Assembly: GCA_938035125.1 (NCBI GenBank)
Contig: CALHNS010000037.1
Coordinates: 1 to 64,000, forward strand
Reading direction: 5' to 3'
From: an uncultured Granulosicoccaceae bacterium
GTDB lineage: Bacteria > Pseudomonadota > Gammaproteobacteria > Granulosicoccales > Granulosicoccaceae
DNA: 64,000 bases
Made by a program: the position numbers and the translations under genes. Of this stretch, positions 41,836-52,146 are shown one piece after another. The notes beneath the pieces were generated by a model, which had not been told where the DNA came from, ran no database searches, and saw nothing but the letters and a program-made list of their open reading frames with translations. Each line of letters starts with the position of its first letter. The first letter of the stretch is position 1.

Positions 41836-42834
41836 TCAGGCTGCTGTTGTAAAACGATCCGGGTTTTCAAAAAATTGTTGAATCATCAACGTTTGATCCC
41901 TGGCCGACTCAATGTAATTAATGCGTTGTCTAAATCCGCTGGCGTGTCTTAAGCCTTTGCAGTACCAAGCTATATGTTTTCTTGCGATTCGTAAACCGCG
42001 ATACTCACCATACAACTCATAAATTTCGTGTAACTGTGTGAGAAGAGTATCACGTATTTCATCATGCGAGGGACGATCGGGAGGTTGATTATCATTAAGC
42101 GCACTAACAATTTCTCTAAACACCCACGGGTTACCTTGTGCAGCGCGACCAATCATTATTCCATCAGCATTTGTGTGCTTTAAAACATTTACAGCATCGC
42201 TTGCATCGTGTATATCGCCGTTTGCAATAACTGGAATTTGCACGCTTTCTTTTATTGCTTTTATCGTGTCATATTCAGCGTGTCCACTAAACTTGTCACT
42301 GCGCGTTCTTCCGTGTACCGCAATGCATAAAACCCCTTGTTCTTCGGCAATTTTCGCAATTTGAACACCATTTCTTTCATCAGGATTTGGCCCTGTACGA
42401 ATTTTTAGTGTTACCGGAACGTTCACGCGTGACACGACAGAACGTAAAATCTCTTTGACTAATTTAGGATGTTCTAGTAATGCAGAACCCGCTGCCTTGT
42501 TGCAAACTTTTTTTGCAGGACACCCCATATTGATGTCAATAATTTCTGCACCTAAGCGAACATTAAATTCAGCTGCATCGGCAAGATAGGCTGCACTGCT
42601 ACCTGCAATTTGAACTGCATGCGGTAACCCATTGTTGCTTCTAGAAATTCGGCTTTTAGTTTTTTCGGTTGCATGCAAAGTGGTGTCAGCCGAAATCATT
42701 TCTGAAGCCGCATAACCTGCGTTATGCAACGCACAAACGTTGCGAAATGGTGCATCAGTAATACCCGCCATAGGAGCAAGAAAAACATTATTGCGAAGCT
42801 GGTAACGACCAATGTTGATGGGATGGGATAACAC
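41836..42834 (-). CDS. dusB: tRNA-dihydrouridine synthase B
   Basis: FLAPMAGITDAPFRNVC, DINMGCPAKKVCNKAAGSALL, VHGRTRSDKFSG, PVIANGDI, MIGRAAQGNPWVF. Confidence 0.95.
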   Translation of the reverse strand: MLSHPINIGRYQLRNNVFLAPMAGITDAPFRNVCALHNAGYAASEMISADTTLHATEKTKSRISRSNNGLPHAVQIAGSSAAYLADAAEFNVRLGAEIIDINMGCPAKKVCNKAAGSALLEHPKLVKEILRSVVSRVNVPVTLKIRTGPNPDERNGVQIAKIAEEQGVLCIAVHGRTRSDKFSGHAEYDTIKAIKESVQIPVIANGDIHDASDAVNVLKHTNADGIMIGRAAQGNPWVFREIVSALNDNQPPDRPSHDEIRDTLLTQLHEIYELYGEYRGLRIARKHIAWYCKGLRHASGFRQRINYIESARDQTLMIQQFFENPDRFTTAA

Positions 42835-42926
42835 GTTCTTAGCCTTTAGAAAAAATCACACCGTTGCCGGATGAGTTGGTTCGCTTCGATTTCGGGCGCA
42901 CAGACACGACAAACACAACTTATCAA

Positions 42927-42949
42927 TACTTACTATTAACGTATAAGTA
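42927..42949. promoter_or_regulatory. Inverted repeat TACTTA-N11-TAAGTA upstream of dusB (possible operator)
   Basis: TACTTA at 42927-42932 and TAAGTA at 42944-42949 in the AT-rich dusB-fis upstream region. Confidence 0.3.
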
Positions 42950-43009
42950 AACTAATAACTAAAGCCAATTGACGTAGATGTCTAAATCAAATGACAGATA
43001 AGTAGTGGC

Positions 43010-44389
43010 TTACTGCTCAGCGCAGTCAACAGGCCAGCGTTGGCCACCACCGGGTGTCTGAATAGGTTGACAGTTCAAGCGCAATTCACGTAACTGCAAC
43101 ACATGATGTTCAGCAGCGGTCCCTGGATCATTCACCACAAGGTCAATGTTAACAATCTCGCCTGCTTCTAAAACGTCACCACGAGCCCAATTCGACAAAT
43201 AATCGGAAGGCTTGAAGGCGCGCTGCGCCACTGAACGCCCAACACGATTGGTCATACGCGCCTCAACCACGGGGTAGCGTTGCGCAAAGTCGGCAGTATT
43301 CTGCAAAGATATACTGATGGAGAGTGCATCTTCACGACCCACCGATTCAAATACCTCTCGCTTAAGGACTTTCAACTGATCGATGTCCACTCGGGTATTC
43401 ACTTCACAATCAAACCAGCCACACACAGCAATTTTTAAAGGACGAAAAGTGGCGCTTTGATCCAACGACTCCCAACGCGGGTAAACCACTGTGGCTGCCA
43501 ATACACCCAACAACAAAGCCACGCCAAAAACCCAAACAAATAGACCGCGTAAGCTTTTCTTCGGCTTGCCAGATACTTCGGCTTCAACCGACGGCATGAT
43601 TGAGATTTCATCAGTACCGCTGTCTATAACATTGTCTTCGGAATCAGCTTCTGCCACCGATTGCGCATTATCTTGCGAATTCTCTGGCTCAACCTTGACT
43701 GGAGGGTCTTCGTATTTAAAGATCAGAGGCTCTTCTGGCACTTTGTCCACGGCGAAATCGACATCGGCTCGCTGCAGTTTCGCTATTGCCTCAGCATTGA
43801 TTTCCGATGCCGTGCTATCGGATTCTGTTTCGGATAAGGGCAGATCGGCGTTAATCGTTACGTCGTGCGCAAATAACGTATCGCTGAAGGTTTCCTCATC
43901 GCCTAATTCAACCGCGTCAAAATCAAACTCAGGCGTATCACGGGTTTCATCAAGGTAGGCTAACGCGGGCAGATCAGCGTCTTCAGAAAATAAATCAAAA
44001 TCGGAATAGGTTACGTCCAACGCAGAAGCCTCGTCACTCTCTCCAGCATCGGTTGCTGATTTCTTTCTTTCAGCAGCCCGCGTTCGTGCGCTTCGATTGG
44101 ATTTATTTTTTTTGCGTTTTTTTGCTGACGTTGCAGAAGTTGCCGACGTTGCCGACGTTGCCGACGTTGCCGAATGATTTTGTGCAGCACTTAAGGTGGT
44201 AGTAGCGCTCTCGGTTGCCAACAGCCCTTCTCGTGCATCAAATATACACAAGCACTCTCCACAGCGCACACGCGTATCAGTGGATTCAAGCAGCTCTGCT
44301 GGCAGCTCGAATACCGTCTGACAATTCGTGCACCGAGTGGTCGGCAGTAATTTTCCTGCCGTCGGTTTGTTAGATGTGGCTGTTACCAT
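43010..44389 (-). CDS. Zinc-ribbon and DUF3426 domain membrane protein
   Basis: N-terminal CTNCQTVFELPAELLESTDTRVRCGECLCIFDA (MJ0042-type zinc ribbon); TM GLFVWVFGVALLLGVLAATVVYP; DUF3426-like C-terminal region. Confidence 0.87.
   Translation of the reverse strand: MVTATSNKPTAGKLLPTTRCTNCQTVFELPAELLESTDTRVRCGECLCIFDAREGLLATESATTTLSAAQNHSATSATSATSATSATSAKKRKKNKSNRSARTRAAERKKSATDAGESDEASALDVTYSDFDLFSEDADLPALAYLDETRDTPEFDFDAVELGDEETFSDTLFAHDVTINADLPLSETESDSTASEINAEAIAKLQRADVDFAVDKVPEEPLIFKYEDPPVKVEPENSQDNAQSVAEADSEDNVIDSGTDEISIMPSVEAEVSGKPKKSLRGLFVWVFGVALLLGVLAATVVYPRWESLDQSATFRPLKIAVCGWFDCEVNTRVDIDQLKVLKREVFESVGREDALSISISLQNTADFAQRYPVVEARMTNRVGRSVAQRAFKPSDYLSNWARGDVLEAGEIVNIDLVVNDPGTAAEHHVLQLRELRLNCQPIQTPGGGQRWPVDCAEQ
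44127..44171 (-). repeat. Five 9-nt tandem units (last three identical, gacgttgcc on +) in the DUF3426 gene
   Basis: gacgttgca gaagttgcc gacgttgcc gacgttgcc gacgttgcc; encodes ATSATSATS... Confidence 0.93.
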
Positions 44390-45310
44390 TCATTGCATTG
44401 CGCGCTTGCTGGCAATAAGCAGCGCCCAATCATCCTGACTTTCTATTTGGTCAAAGTTGAACCATTCATTGTAGCCCAGCCGAATGGATTCTATTTGCTC
44501 CACTAAAACCCCTGACATAACCAAAACGCCGCCAGGCCGGATTAAACTCGAAAAGGTTGGGGCTAATTGCAACAAGGGTTCACATAAAATATTAGCCAGC
44601 ATCAGATCACAGTTCGGCCCATCACTCAATAGAGCTGGCAAACCGGTAACTACACAGTTATCTACGCCATTGGTGTCAGCGTTACGTCGTGTTGCTTCTA
44701 AAGCCTGTGGATCAATATCGACGGCACGAACATCGGCAGCTCCTAGTAAAGCGGCCGCCACGGCCAATATGCCAGAGCCGCAACCAAAGTCGATAACACT
44801 TAACCCTTCAACTGAACACAACGCAGGCGTTGCATTTCCAAGGTATTGCAAACATTGAGCGGTGGTTGCGTGAGTTCCACTGCCAAACGCAAGACCAGGA
44901 TCAAGTCGTATGTTCACAGCGTTTGGATCCGGTGCGTCCATATGAGAGGGACACACCCACAAACGCTCACCAAACTGCATGGGCTTAAACGTATCCATCC
45001 ACGTCCGCTCCCATGCGGTGTCTTGCAATTGCGATAAGGAGTACAAAGGGGCTTGATAATCACTTGCAGCGGCAGCAAGCAATAACGCAGCATGAACATC
45101 ATCTTCATTTACACCTTGTGCAAACATACCCACAAGATTTAAAGACTCCCACAGCCTAACTTCACCGGGCGCGGGTTCTAAAATAGCTTCGTCTTTATCG
45201 TCTCGAAAGGTGATAGATAAAGCACCCGCTGCAAACAGCCACTCCTCCACTCTCTCAGCGTGCTCAACCGTAGTTGAAACTCGCACCTCTGGCCAACTGC
45301 CTGCGCCCAT
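44390..45310 (-). CDS. prmA: Ribosomal protein L11 methyltransferase
   Basis: LDPGLAFGSGTHATTAQCLQYL, VIDFGCGSGILAVAAALLGA, LMLANILCEPLLQLAP. Confidence 0.97.
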   Translation of the reverse strand: MGAGSWPEVRVSTTVEHAERVEEWLFAAGALSITFRDDKDEAILEPAPGEVRLWESLNLVGMFAQGVNEDDVHAALLLAAAASDYQAPLYSLSQLQDTAWERTWMDTFKPMQFGERLWVCPSHMDAPDPNAVNIRLDPGLAFGSGTHATTAQCLQYLGNATPALCSVEGLSVIDFGCGSGILAVAAALLGAADVRAVDIDPQALEATRRNADTNGVDNCVVTGLPALLSDGPNCDLMLANILCEPLLQLAPTFSSLIRPGGVLVMSGVLVEQIESIRLGYNEWFNFDQIESQDDWALLIASKRAMQ

Positions 45311-45318
45311 TAAGGCAA

Positions 45319-46671
45319 CTACCCCTGCTCTAGCTTATGTTCAAGGTAATGGATGTTGGTGCCACCTTCCATGAAATGTTCATCATTGAAGATGTCGATA
45401 TGTAAGGGTGTGTTAGTAACAATGCCTGCAATAAACAATTCGCTAAGCGCACCACGCATTCGCGCCATAGCGGTTTCACGCGTGTTTGCATGCACGATCA
45501 ATTTACCAATCATAGAATCGTAATGTGGCGGCACACGATAACCGTTGTATATATGTGTATCGACACGCACACCGAAGCCACCGGGTGGATGATATTGCGT
45601 TATTTCCCCTGGAGACGGCATAAAAGATACGGGATCTTCTGCGTTTATACGGCATTCGAATGCGTGTCCGTTAACCCGAATATCTTCTTGCTTGAACCGA
45701 AGTGCCTTTCCTTCTGCAACGTAAATTTGCTCTTTGATGATATCAACGCCGGTTATCGCTTCGGTTACTGGATGCTCCACCTGAATACGTGTGTTCATCT
45801 CAATAAAATAAAACGAGCCGTTCTCGTACAAAAATTCAAACGTGCCCGCCCCGCGATAGCCCAAACGCTTACAAGCATCGGTGCAGCGCTTGCCAATGTC
45901 AGCACGCGTTGCTTCATCAATACCCGGCGCAGGCGCCTCTTCCACCACTTTTTGATGCCGACGTTGCATTGAGCAATCACGTTCGGCTAAATGGATGGCG
46001 TTACCATGTATGTCGGCAACCACTTGAACTTCTATATGGCGCGGCTGTTCTAGAAATTTTTCCATGTACACCACAGAATTTCCGAACGCGGTGCCCGCCT
46101 CACTTTGTGTTAGCGCTATTGATTCATCAAGTTCATCAGCACTGCGTACCACCCGCATACCTCGCCCACCGCCCCCACCAGCAGCTTTTATAATGATGGG
46201 ATAACCAATTTCTGCTGCGATTTTTGCGTTTTTGGCAGAATCATTTCCCAGTGGGCCATCAGAACCCGGTACACAAGGAACCCCTGCTGCACGCATCTCT
46301 TTTATGGCGCTGACTTTGTCACCCATAGTACGAATCGTATCGGCTGTGGGCCCTATAAAAATAAAACCACTGGATTCAACACGTTCGGCAAAATCGGCGT
46401 TTTCTGCTAAAAAACCATATCCTGGATGAATGGCTTCTGCCCGCGTGATTTCTGCGGCAGCAATGATTGCAGGCACGTTTAAATAACTATCGGTGGACGC
46501 TGCAGGGCCAATACAAACCGCTTCATCGGCTAAACGCACGTGCATCAGATCTCGATCGGCTTTGGAGTAAACCGCAACGGTTTGAATACCAAGATCTCGA
46601 CAGCAACGCATGATACGAAGTGCGATTTCACCGCGATTCGCAATTAAAATCTTTTTTATCGAGCTTTCCAT
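45319..46671 (-). CDS. accC: Acetyl-CoA carboxylase biotin carboxylase subunit
   Basis: [60 protein letters not shown]. Confidence 0.98.
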   Translation of the reverse strand: MESSIKKILIANRGEIALRIMRCCRDLGIQTVAVYSKADRDLMHVRLADEAVCIGPAASTDSYLNVPAIIAAAEITRAEAIHPGYGFLAENADFAERVESSGFIFIGPTADTIRTMGDKVSAIKEMRAAGVPCVPGSDGPLGNDSAKNAKIAAEIGYPIIIKAAGGGGGRGMRVVRSADELDESIALTQSEAGTAFGNSVVYMEKFLEQPRHIEVQVVADIHGNAIHLAERDCSMQRRHQKVVEEAPAPGIDEATRADIGKRCTDACKRLGYRGAGTFEFLYENGSFYFIEMNTRIQVEHPVTEAITGVDIIKEQIYVAEGKALRFKQEDIRVNGHAFECRINAEDPVSFMPSPGEITQYHPPGGFGVRVDTHIYNGYRVPPHYDSMIGKLIVHANTRETAMARMRGALSELFIAGIVTNTPLHIDIFNDEHFMEGGTNIHYLEHKLEQG

Positions 46672-46686
46672 ACGTTTTGCGCCCGA

Positions 46687-47145
46687 TTAGTCAATCACAA
46701 TCAGTGGTTCGCCGAATTCAACCGGCTGCCCATCATCAACTAACACCGCTCGTACGGTACCTGAAGTTTCCGCCTCAATTTGATTCATGATTTTCATCGC
46801 TTCAATGATGCACAAAGTATCGCCACGAGATACGGATTGCCCAACCTCAACAAACGGCTTTGCATCAGGCGAAGAGGATCGATAAAAAGTGCCAACCATA
46901 GGAGATTCCAACACCGTACCTGGGGGAAGATCATCAGCTGCGTCGCTGGCAGAGCTCGGCGCCGCTTGAGCGGGCACAGGCGCTGGTGCCGCTTGAGGCG
47001 CGGCATGCATGGGCTGAATGGCAGCAATTGGAGCGGTTCCGCCTCGGGCAATTCGTACCGATTCTTCGCCTTCTACAATTTCTATTTCTGAGACGTTCGA
47101 ATCTTCTAGGAGCTCGATCAGCTTCTTAATCTTACGAATATCCAT
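46687..47145 (-). CDS. accB: Acetyl-CoA carboxylase biotin carboxyl carrier protein
   Basis: [26 protein letters not shown], Pro/Ala-rich linker, biotinylation motif [14 protein letters not shown]. Confidence 0.98.
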   Translation of the reverse strand: MDIRKIKKLIELLEDSNVSEIEIVEGEESVRIARGGTAPIAAIQPMHAAPQAAPAPVPAQAAPSSASDAADDLPPGTVLESPMVGTFYRSSSPDAKPFVEVGQSVSRGDTLCIIEAMKIMNQIEAETSGTVRAVLVDDGQPVEFGEPLIVID

Positions 47146-47265
47146 TACTTAAACCTTATAAGTTAATGATTTTGAGGGGCGCACCCTAAAATGGTACGAT
47201 TGCAGGTAGAAACCGAATTTTACAGACATTTCGCGTCAATATAAGGCATTTTTGGAGAATTTTCG

Positions 47266-48258
47266 ATAAAAACTAACCCCACTCTCGCCTTCCAAGAGCT
47301 TGACCCCGATAAAATCTTAGATTCGATAGACGCCGCTGGCTGGACAACCGATGGACGGGTCAGCGCGCTCAACAGTTACGAAAATCGCGTATACCTCATT
47401 GGCCTTGAGGATGGCAGCTCAATTGTTGCGAAATTTTATCGACCTGAACGCTGGAACGATGATGCCATCATTGAGGAGCATCAATTTTGCGAAGAATTGA
47501 AAGCGGCAGATTTGCCCGTTATCGCTCCTTTGTCGAACAACGATAAGACGCTTTTGCATGTTGAGCCTTTTCGATTGTGCGTCTTCCCAAAAGCGGGTGG
47601 TCGCGCCCCAGAACTGGACAACAGCGACCAGCTTAGCGTTATCGGGCGAACCCTAGGCCGCCTGCATTCCGTGGGTGAAACCAAAACGTTTGAGCATCGA
47701 GCCGCTATTGATGTGACTCGGCTGGGATTAGATTCTGTTCAGCACGTGTTGGAATCAGATCAGGTGCCATTAGAACTGCGCAGCGCTTATGACGCGGCGG
47801 TGGGGCCTTTGTTATCAGAAACACAGGATCGCTTCGACGCAGCGCGCGGCATTCAGAATATTCGTATTCACGGTGATTTTCATCCTGGCAATATTTTATG
47901 GGGCACTGATGACACCCCGCATCTATTAGATTTTGACGACACCGCGATGGGGCCTGCCGTACAAGATTTATGGATGTTCATCAGCGGCGACCATCAGTAC
48001 GCACAAGCTCGCTTAGGCGATCTACTGGACGGCTATTTTGAATTCAGAGAATTTGATGAACGTGAGCTTATGCTGATTGAGCCACTGCGAGCACTTCGCA
48101 TTGTGCACTACGCGGCTTGGATTTCACGCCGCTGGGAAGACCCAGCGTTTCAACAAGCGTTCCCGTTCTTTGCGGGAAATCGTTTTTGGGATGAACATAT
48201 TTTGGCGTTGAAGGAACAGCTTTCGCGTTTGGATGAACCGGTACTGCGTTACAACTAA
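47266..48258 (+). CDS. srkA: Stress response kinase A (SrkA/YihE), apparent ATA start
   Basis: Frame +1 open from 47245; GGAGAA SD at 47254 then ATA at 47266; IKTNPTLAFQELDPDKILDSIDAAGW...ALNSYENRVYLIGLEDGSSIVAKFYRPERW...IHGDFHPGNILW...LLDFDDTAMGPAVQDLWM. The ORF track begins only at an internal TTG (47497). Confidence 0.82.
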   Translation: MKTNPTLAFQELDPDKILDSIDAAGWTTDGRVSALNSYENRVYLIGLEDGSSIVAKFYRPERWNDDAIIEEHQFCEELKAADLPVIAPLSNNDKTLLHVEPFRLCVFPKAGGRAPELDNSDQLSVIGRTLGRLHSVGETKTFEHRAAIDVTRLGLDSVQHVLESDQVPLELRSAYDAAVGPLLSETQDRFDAARGIQNIRIHGDFHPGNILWGTDDTPHLLDFDDTAMGPAVQDLWMFISGDHQYAQARLGDLLDGYFEFREFDERELMLIEPLRALRIVHYAAWISRRWEDPAFQQAFPFFAGNRFWDEHILALKEQLSRLDEPVLRYN

Positions 48259-48289
48259 TAACTTCTTACCGATAAGCCAATTAACCCCG

Positions 48290-49504
48290 TTACGAATAAC
48301 GACTAAACACTAACGATGCGTTAGTACCACCAAATCCAAAACTGTTTGACATAACCGTATCGATTTTCGCGTTATCAATGCGTTTTTGCACGATGGGCAT
48401 ATTGCCTGCGTTTTCGTCCAGCTCATCAATATTTGCTGATGCCGCAATAAAGCCTGCTTGTTGCATAAGCAATGAATATATTGCTTCTTGCACACCGGCT
48501 GCGCCTAGTGAATGGCCTGATAAGGATTTGGTTGAACCAATCGGCGGTGCGTTATCGCCAAACACATTGGCCACCGCTTTTAATTCAGCGATATCACCCA
48601 CCGGGGTGCTGGTGCCATGCGCATTGATGTAATCAATAGGGCCATCAACGGTTGCTGCGGCAAGTTTCATACATCGCTCAGCGCCAGCTCCTGAAGGCGC
48701 TACCATATCGTAACCATCAGAACTGGCCCCGTACCCCACCACTTCCGCATAAATGTTTGCACCACGCGCAAGGGCTGTCTCTAATTCTTCAACCACGACC
48801 ATGCCACCGCCACCAGCAATCACAAAGCCATCGCGGTTTGCATCGTAGGCTCTGGATGCCTTAGCAGGGGTTTCATTGTATTTGGTGGACAGCGCACCCA
48901 TGGCATCGAACAAACAGCTTAAGGTCCAATGTTCTTCCTCACCACCGCCTGCAAATACTCTATCTTGTTTGCCTAACTGAATGAGTTCTAACGCGTTACC
49001 GATGCAATGCGCACTGGTTGAACACGCAGAAGACATAGAGTAGTTTGTGCCTTGGATTTTGAACGGTGTGGCCAAACACGCTGATACCGTACTACCCATG
49101 GTTTGAGTAACGCGATAAGGGCCCACTCGACGCAAACCTTTTTCTCGCAAAATATCGGCAGCTTCAACTTGGCTGAACGTTGAACCACCGCCAGAACCTG
49201 CAATGATGCCTGTGCGCTCATTACTTACTTCGGCTTCAGTAAGACCAGCATCAGCAATTGCATCACGCATGGACAAATACGCGTAGGCTGCAGCGCCGCC
49301 CATAAAACGCAGCTGTTTACGATCGATTTCTTCTTTTAAATCAACAACAGGGGCACCGGCCACATGGCTACGCATACCGCGTTCACGATACTCTTCGCGC
49401 TCAGTGATACCTGAGGTGCCATTACGCAAGGATTCGGTAACCGACGCTTTGTCGTTACCCAAGCAAGAACTAATTCCGATACCAGTAATTACGGCACGAC
49501 GCAT
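48290..49504 (-). CDS. fabB: Beta-ketoacyl-ACP synthase I
   Basis: [72 protein letters not shown]. Confidence 0.97.
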   Translation of the reverse strand: MRRAVITGIGISSCLGNDKASVTESLRNGTSGITEREEYRERGMRSHVAGAPVVDLKEEIDRKQLRFMGGAAAYAYLSMRDAIADAGLTEAEVSNERTGIIAGSGGGSTFSQVEAADILREKGLRRVGPYRVTQTMGSTVSACLATPFKIQGTNYSMSSACSTSAHCIGNALELIQLGKQDRVFAGGGEEEHWTLSCLFDAMGALSTKYNETPAKASRAYDANRDGFVIAGGGGMVVVEELETALARGANIYAEVVGYGASSDGYDMVAPSGAGAERCMKLAAATVDGPIDYINAHGTSTPVGDIAELKAVANVFGDNAPPIGSTKSLSGHSLGAAGVQEAIYSLLMQQAGFIAASANIDELDENAGNMPIVQKRIDNAKIDTVMSNSFGFGGTNASLVFSRYS

Positions 49505-49516
49505 GAGATTACCTAC

Positions 49517-50038
49517 TTAGAAGTCTTCAGTGGAAGTGAACAAACCAACCCGCAAATCTTTCGCTGAATAGATTTCGCGACCATCTACCAACATTCGCCC
49601 ATCGGCGATACCCATAACCAATTTGCGCTCAATTAAACGCTTAATTTGTAATTCGTAGGTAACCAATTTAGCTTCAGGCAGCACTTGCCCAAAAAACTTA
49701 ACTTCACCAGAACCTAACGCTCGTCCGCGTCCAGGATTGCCTTTCCAACCTAGAAAGAATCCAACCAATTGCCACAGAGCATCTAAGCCTAAACAACCTG
49801 GCATAACAGGATCACCACGAAAATGACAATCGAAAAACCACAACGATGGATCAATATCTAACTCGGCTTGAATTTGGCCTTTTCCGTGCTCACCGCCATC
49901 GGCGGTAATACTGGTTATGCGATCAAACATCAGCATATTGGGAAGCGGCAGACGCGCATTGCCGGGGCCAAACAAATCCCCGTTACCGCAACTTAGTAAT
50001 TCGTCACGGGTAAAGCTGTTTTGATTTATCAAGTTCAC
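49517..50038 (-). CDS. fabA: 3-hydroxydecanoyl-ACP dehydratase/isomerase
   Basis: [61 protein letters not shown]. Confidence 0.98.
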   Translation of the reverse strand: MNLINQNSFTRDELLSCGNGDLFGPGNARLPLPNMLMFDRITSITADGGEHGKGQIQAELDIDPSLWFFDCHFRGDPVMPGCLGLDALWQLVGFFLGWKGNPGRGRALGSGEVKFFGQVLPEAKLVTYELQIKRLIERKLVMGIADGRMLVDGREIYSAKDLRVGLFTSTEDF

Positions 50039-50057
50039 TTATGTCCTAACGCAAGTT

Positions 50058-50798
50058 TTAAAGACTACCAAACACGCGTTGTAATATTTCCGAGGTGCGC
50101 TTTGCAGGATTTTTCCGAATCGCTTTTTCTTCTTCAGCCAGATAGTAGAAGATACCGTCGCCACCTTTTTCAACGACATGACCGGTCAGGTCGGCATTAA
50201 CCGCTGGCGCACCAGGAATTTTTCGATACCGAGATAATAATCGGTTGAAAGAATTTACCGCCCCTACTTGAGACAACGCATCATCAACTAAAGGGCGCAT
50301 TGCCGATGACAATGCATCGCCTGTTTTATCGCGAAAATACATTGTTGCCGAGTTGTCCGCGCCGTTCAAAATACCGCGCGCATCGCTCACCGACATATCT
50401 CGAATGGCACCCACGAATAGCGATTTGGCTTTAGGTGTTGCCAATTCCGCCGCACGATTCAAGCGAGTTTCAAGGTCGTTAAACGGGCCATCCAAACCCA
50501 CTTTCCCTGCAAAATCTTTCGCCTTTAACAAAGAGGCTGGTAAGGGTATTCGAATGAGTGAATTAGCATTAAACCCATTGGTTGCGCCCAATTGATCTAC
50601 CACTGTGCCAGAACCTGTTTCAAGCGCTGCTTTTAATCCTTGCACGATATCGGCATTGGATAAACCAGCGCCCGATACACCACCCAAAGCCGCTTCCGCA
50701 GTTTGTGCAATTTTTCCCAGATCGGCGCTGCCATCTGCTGCGCAGCCGGCAAGACCCAATGACGTGGCGAGCGTGATGCCCGCTAAAAATAAGCGCAT
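50058..50798 (-). CDS. DUF4197 domain-containing protein
   Basis: Lipobox LGLAGCAAD; GLKAALETGSGTVVDQLGATNGFNANSLIRIPLP, DARGILNGADNSATMYFRDKT. Confidence 0.85.
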   Translation of the reverse strand: MRLFLAGITLATSLGLAGCAADGSADLGKIAQTAEAALGGVSGAGLSNADIVQGLKAALETGSGTVVDQLGATNGFNANSLIRIPLPASLLKAKDFAGKVGLDGPFNDLETRLNRAAELATPKAKSLFVGAIRDMSVSDARGILNGADNSATMYFRDKTGDALSSAMRPLVDDALSQVGAVNSFNRLLSRYRKIPGAPAVNADLTGHVVEKGGDGIFYYLAEEEKAIRKNPAKRTSEILQRVFGSL

Positions 50799-51415
50799 CA
50801 GTCTTTGGCTTCGCTAGGCTTACCAGAGAACATTTTCCATAACGATGGAATGATGATCGCTGCGGCTGCCACCTTGATGATGTCGAACATAATGAAAGGA
50901 CGCAGACCAAACTCAATGGCTTTGTCGTATCCGATTAAAGAACTTAAGTGCAACACGCCGAAAGCATAAATAACCATATTGCCGATAACCATCGCCAAAG
51001 CCATGGTCACCATATTTCTATCCCACTTGGCACGAGCCAACCAGCCGGTTACGTAGGCAGCGACTGCGAAACCGATGAGATAACCACCCGTGGGGCCAAC
51101 CATATAAGCCAATCCAATTCCCTTTTCAGGCGTGCCTGCAAACACAGGCAGACCCATTGCGCCTTGCGCAAGATAGGCCAGAACCGTTGCTAATCCCAAG
51201 GCTGGACCAAAAACCACACCTAAGGCCAATACCACCAAGGTTTGGAAAGTAAATGGGACGGGTTGAAGTGGAATTTCAAACTTGGCTGATACGGTTAACA
51301 GCAAACTACCCACAACAACAACCGCAAGCGATTGCAGCAATTTAGTTGGCAGCTTTTCAGCTGGGACAAGGGTTTCAAATAAAGTGGGTGCGCCAAAATT
51401 TTGCAGTGCAGCCAT
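50798..51415 (-). CDS. bioY: Biotin transporter BioY
   Basis: VPFTFQTLVVLALGVVFGPALGLATVLAYLAQGAMGLPVFAG, GPTGGYLIGFAVAAYVTGWLA. Confidence 0.94.
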   Translation of the reverse strand: MAALQNFGAPTLFETLVPAEKLPTKLLQSLAVVVVGSLLLTVSAKFEIPLQPVPFTFQTLVVLALGVVFGPALGLATVLAYLAQGAMGLPVFAGTPEKGIGLAYMVGPTGGYLIGFAVAAYVTGWLARAKWDRNMVTMALAMVIGNMVIYAFGVLHLSSLIGYDKAIEFGLRPFIMFDIIKVAAAAIIIPSLWKMFSGKPSEAKD

Positions 51416-51515
51416 AGTTCGTCGTGCTCCTCAGATTTCATCTGAATTGTTCGGAATACCACGAAGTTTACCAATTATTGCCGCACTGGCCTGAGATATC
51501 GCAAAAAAACAGTCT

Positions 51516-52121
51516 TTACAGGCCTTTGGCTTGCGCTGCGCATACTTTCTCTTGTGGGCAAGACACCAAGTGATCATTTACCAGCCCTCCCGCTTGCATA
51601 AATGCATAACAGATGGTGCTACCAACAAATTTAAAGCCGCGCTTTTTCAACGACTTACACAGCGCATCGGATATTTCAGTTTTACTGGGCACATCGGTCA
51701 TTTTTTTGGGTCGGTTGCGAATCGGCTTGTGGTTAACAAACGACCAAATGAAATCGGAGAATTCTTCACCGTTTTTTTCCATAGCCAGATAAGCCTGTGC
51801 ATTACTGCGCACGGCCTCAATTTTTCCGCGATGGCGCACGATGCCAGGATCTAGCACCAATTTATCAATTCGCGCATCGCTCATACGTGCCACTTTGGCC
51901 GGATTGAAATTATGGAAAACCTTTCGGTAATGCTTGCGCTTATTTAAGATCGTTATCCAACTAAGCCCTGCCTGGGCACCTTCTAAATTTAATAATTCAA
52001 AAAGTACCTCACCATCGGTGCAGGGGCGGCCCCATTCGGTGTCGTGGTATTCACGATATAACTCAGTGCTGACACACCAAGGGCAGGCGTTGTCGTGTTT
52101 GGCTGGTGATTTCTTTGTCAT
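51516..52121 (-). CDS. tag: DNA-3-methyladenine glycosylase I (start refined from ORF 52199)
   Basis: CPWCVSTELYREYHDTEWGRPCTDGEVLFELLNLEGAQAGLSWITILNKRKHYRKVF; ATG at 52121 (MTKKSPAKHDNACPW) avoids overlap with the GGDEF/EAL gene. Confidence 0.93.
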   Translation of the reverse strand: MTKKSPAKHDNACPWCVSTELYREYHDTEWGRPCTDGEVLFELLNLEGAQAGLSWITILNKRKHYRKVFHNFNPAKVARMSDARIDKLVLDPGIVRHRGKIEAVRSNAQAYLAMEKNGEEFSDFIWSFVNHKPIRNRPKKMTDVPSKTEISDALCKSLKKRGFKFVGSTICYAFMQAGGLVNDHLVSCPQEKVCAAQAKGL

Positions 52122-52146
52122 ATGCGGCCATAGTGTGCCGCGAGCT

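Noticed and set aside
43491-43958. 155-aa plus-strand ORF inside the DUF3426 gene
   Set aside because: Ser/Thr-rich low-complexity antisense translation of an acidic coding region.
45490-45972. 160-aa plus-strand ORF inside accC
   Set aside because: Antisense to highly conserved accC; no family resemblance.
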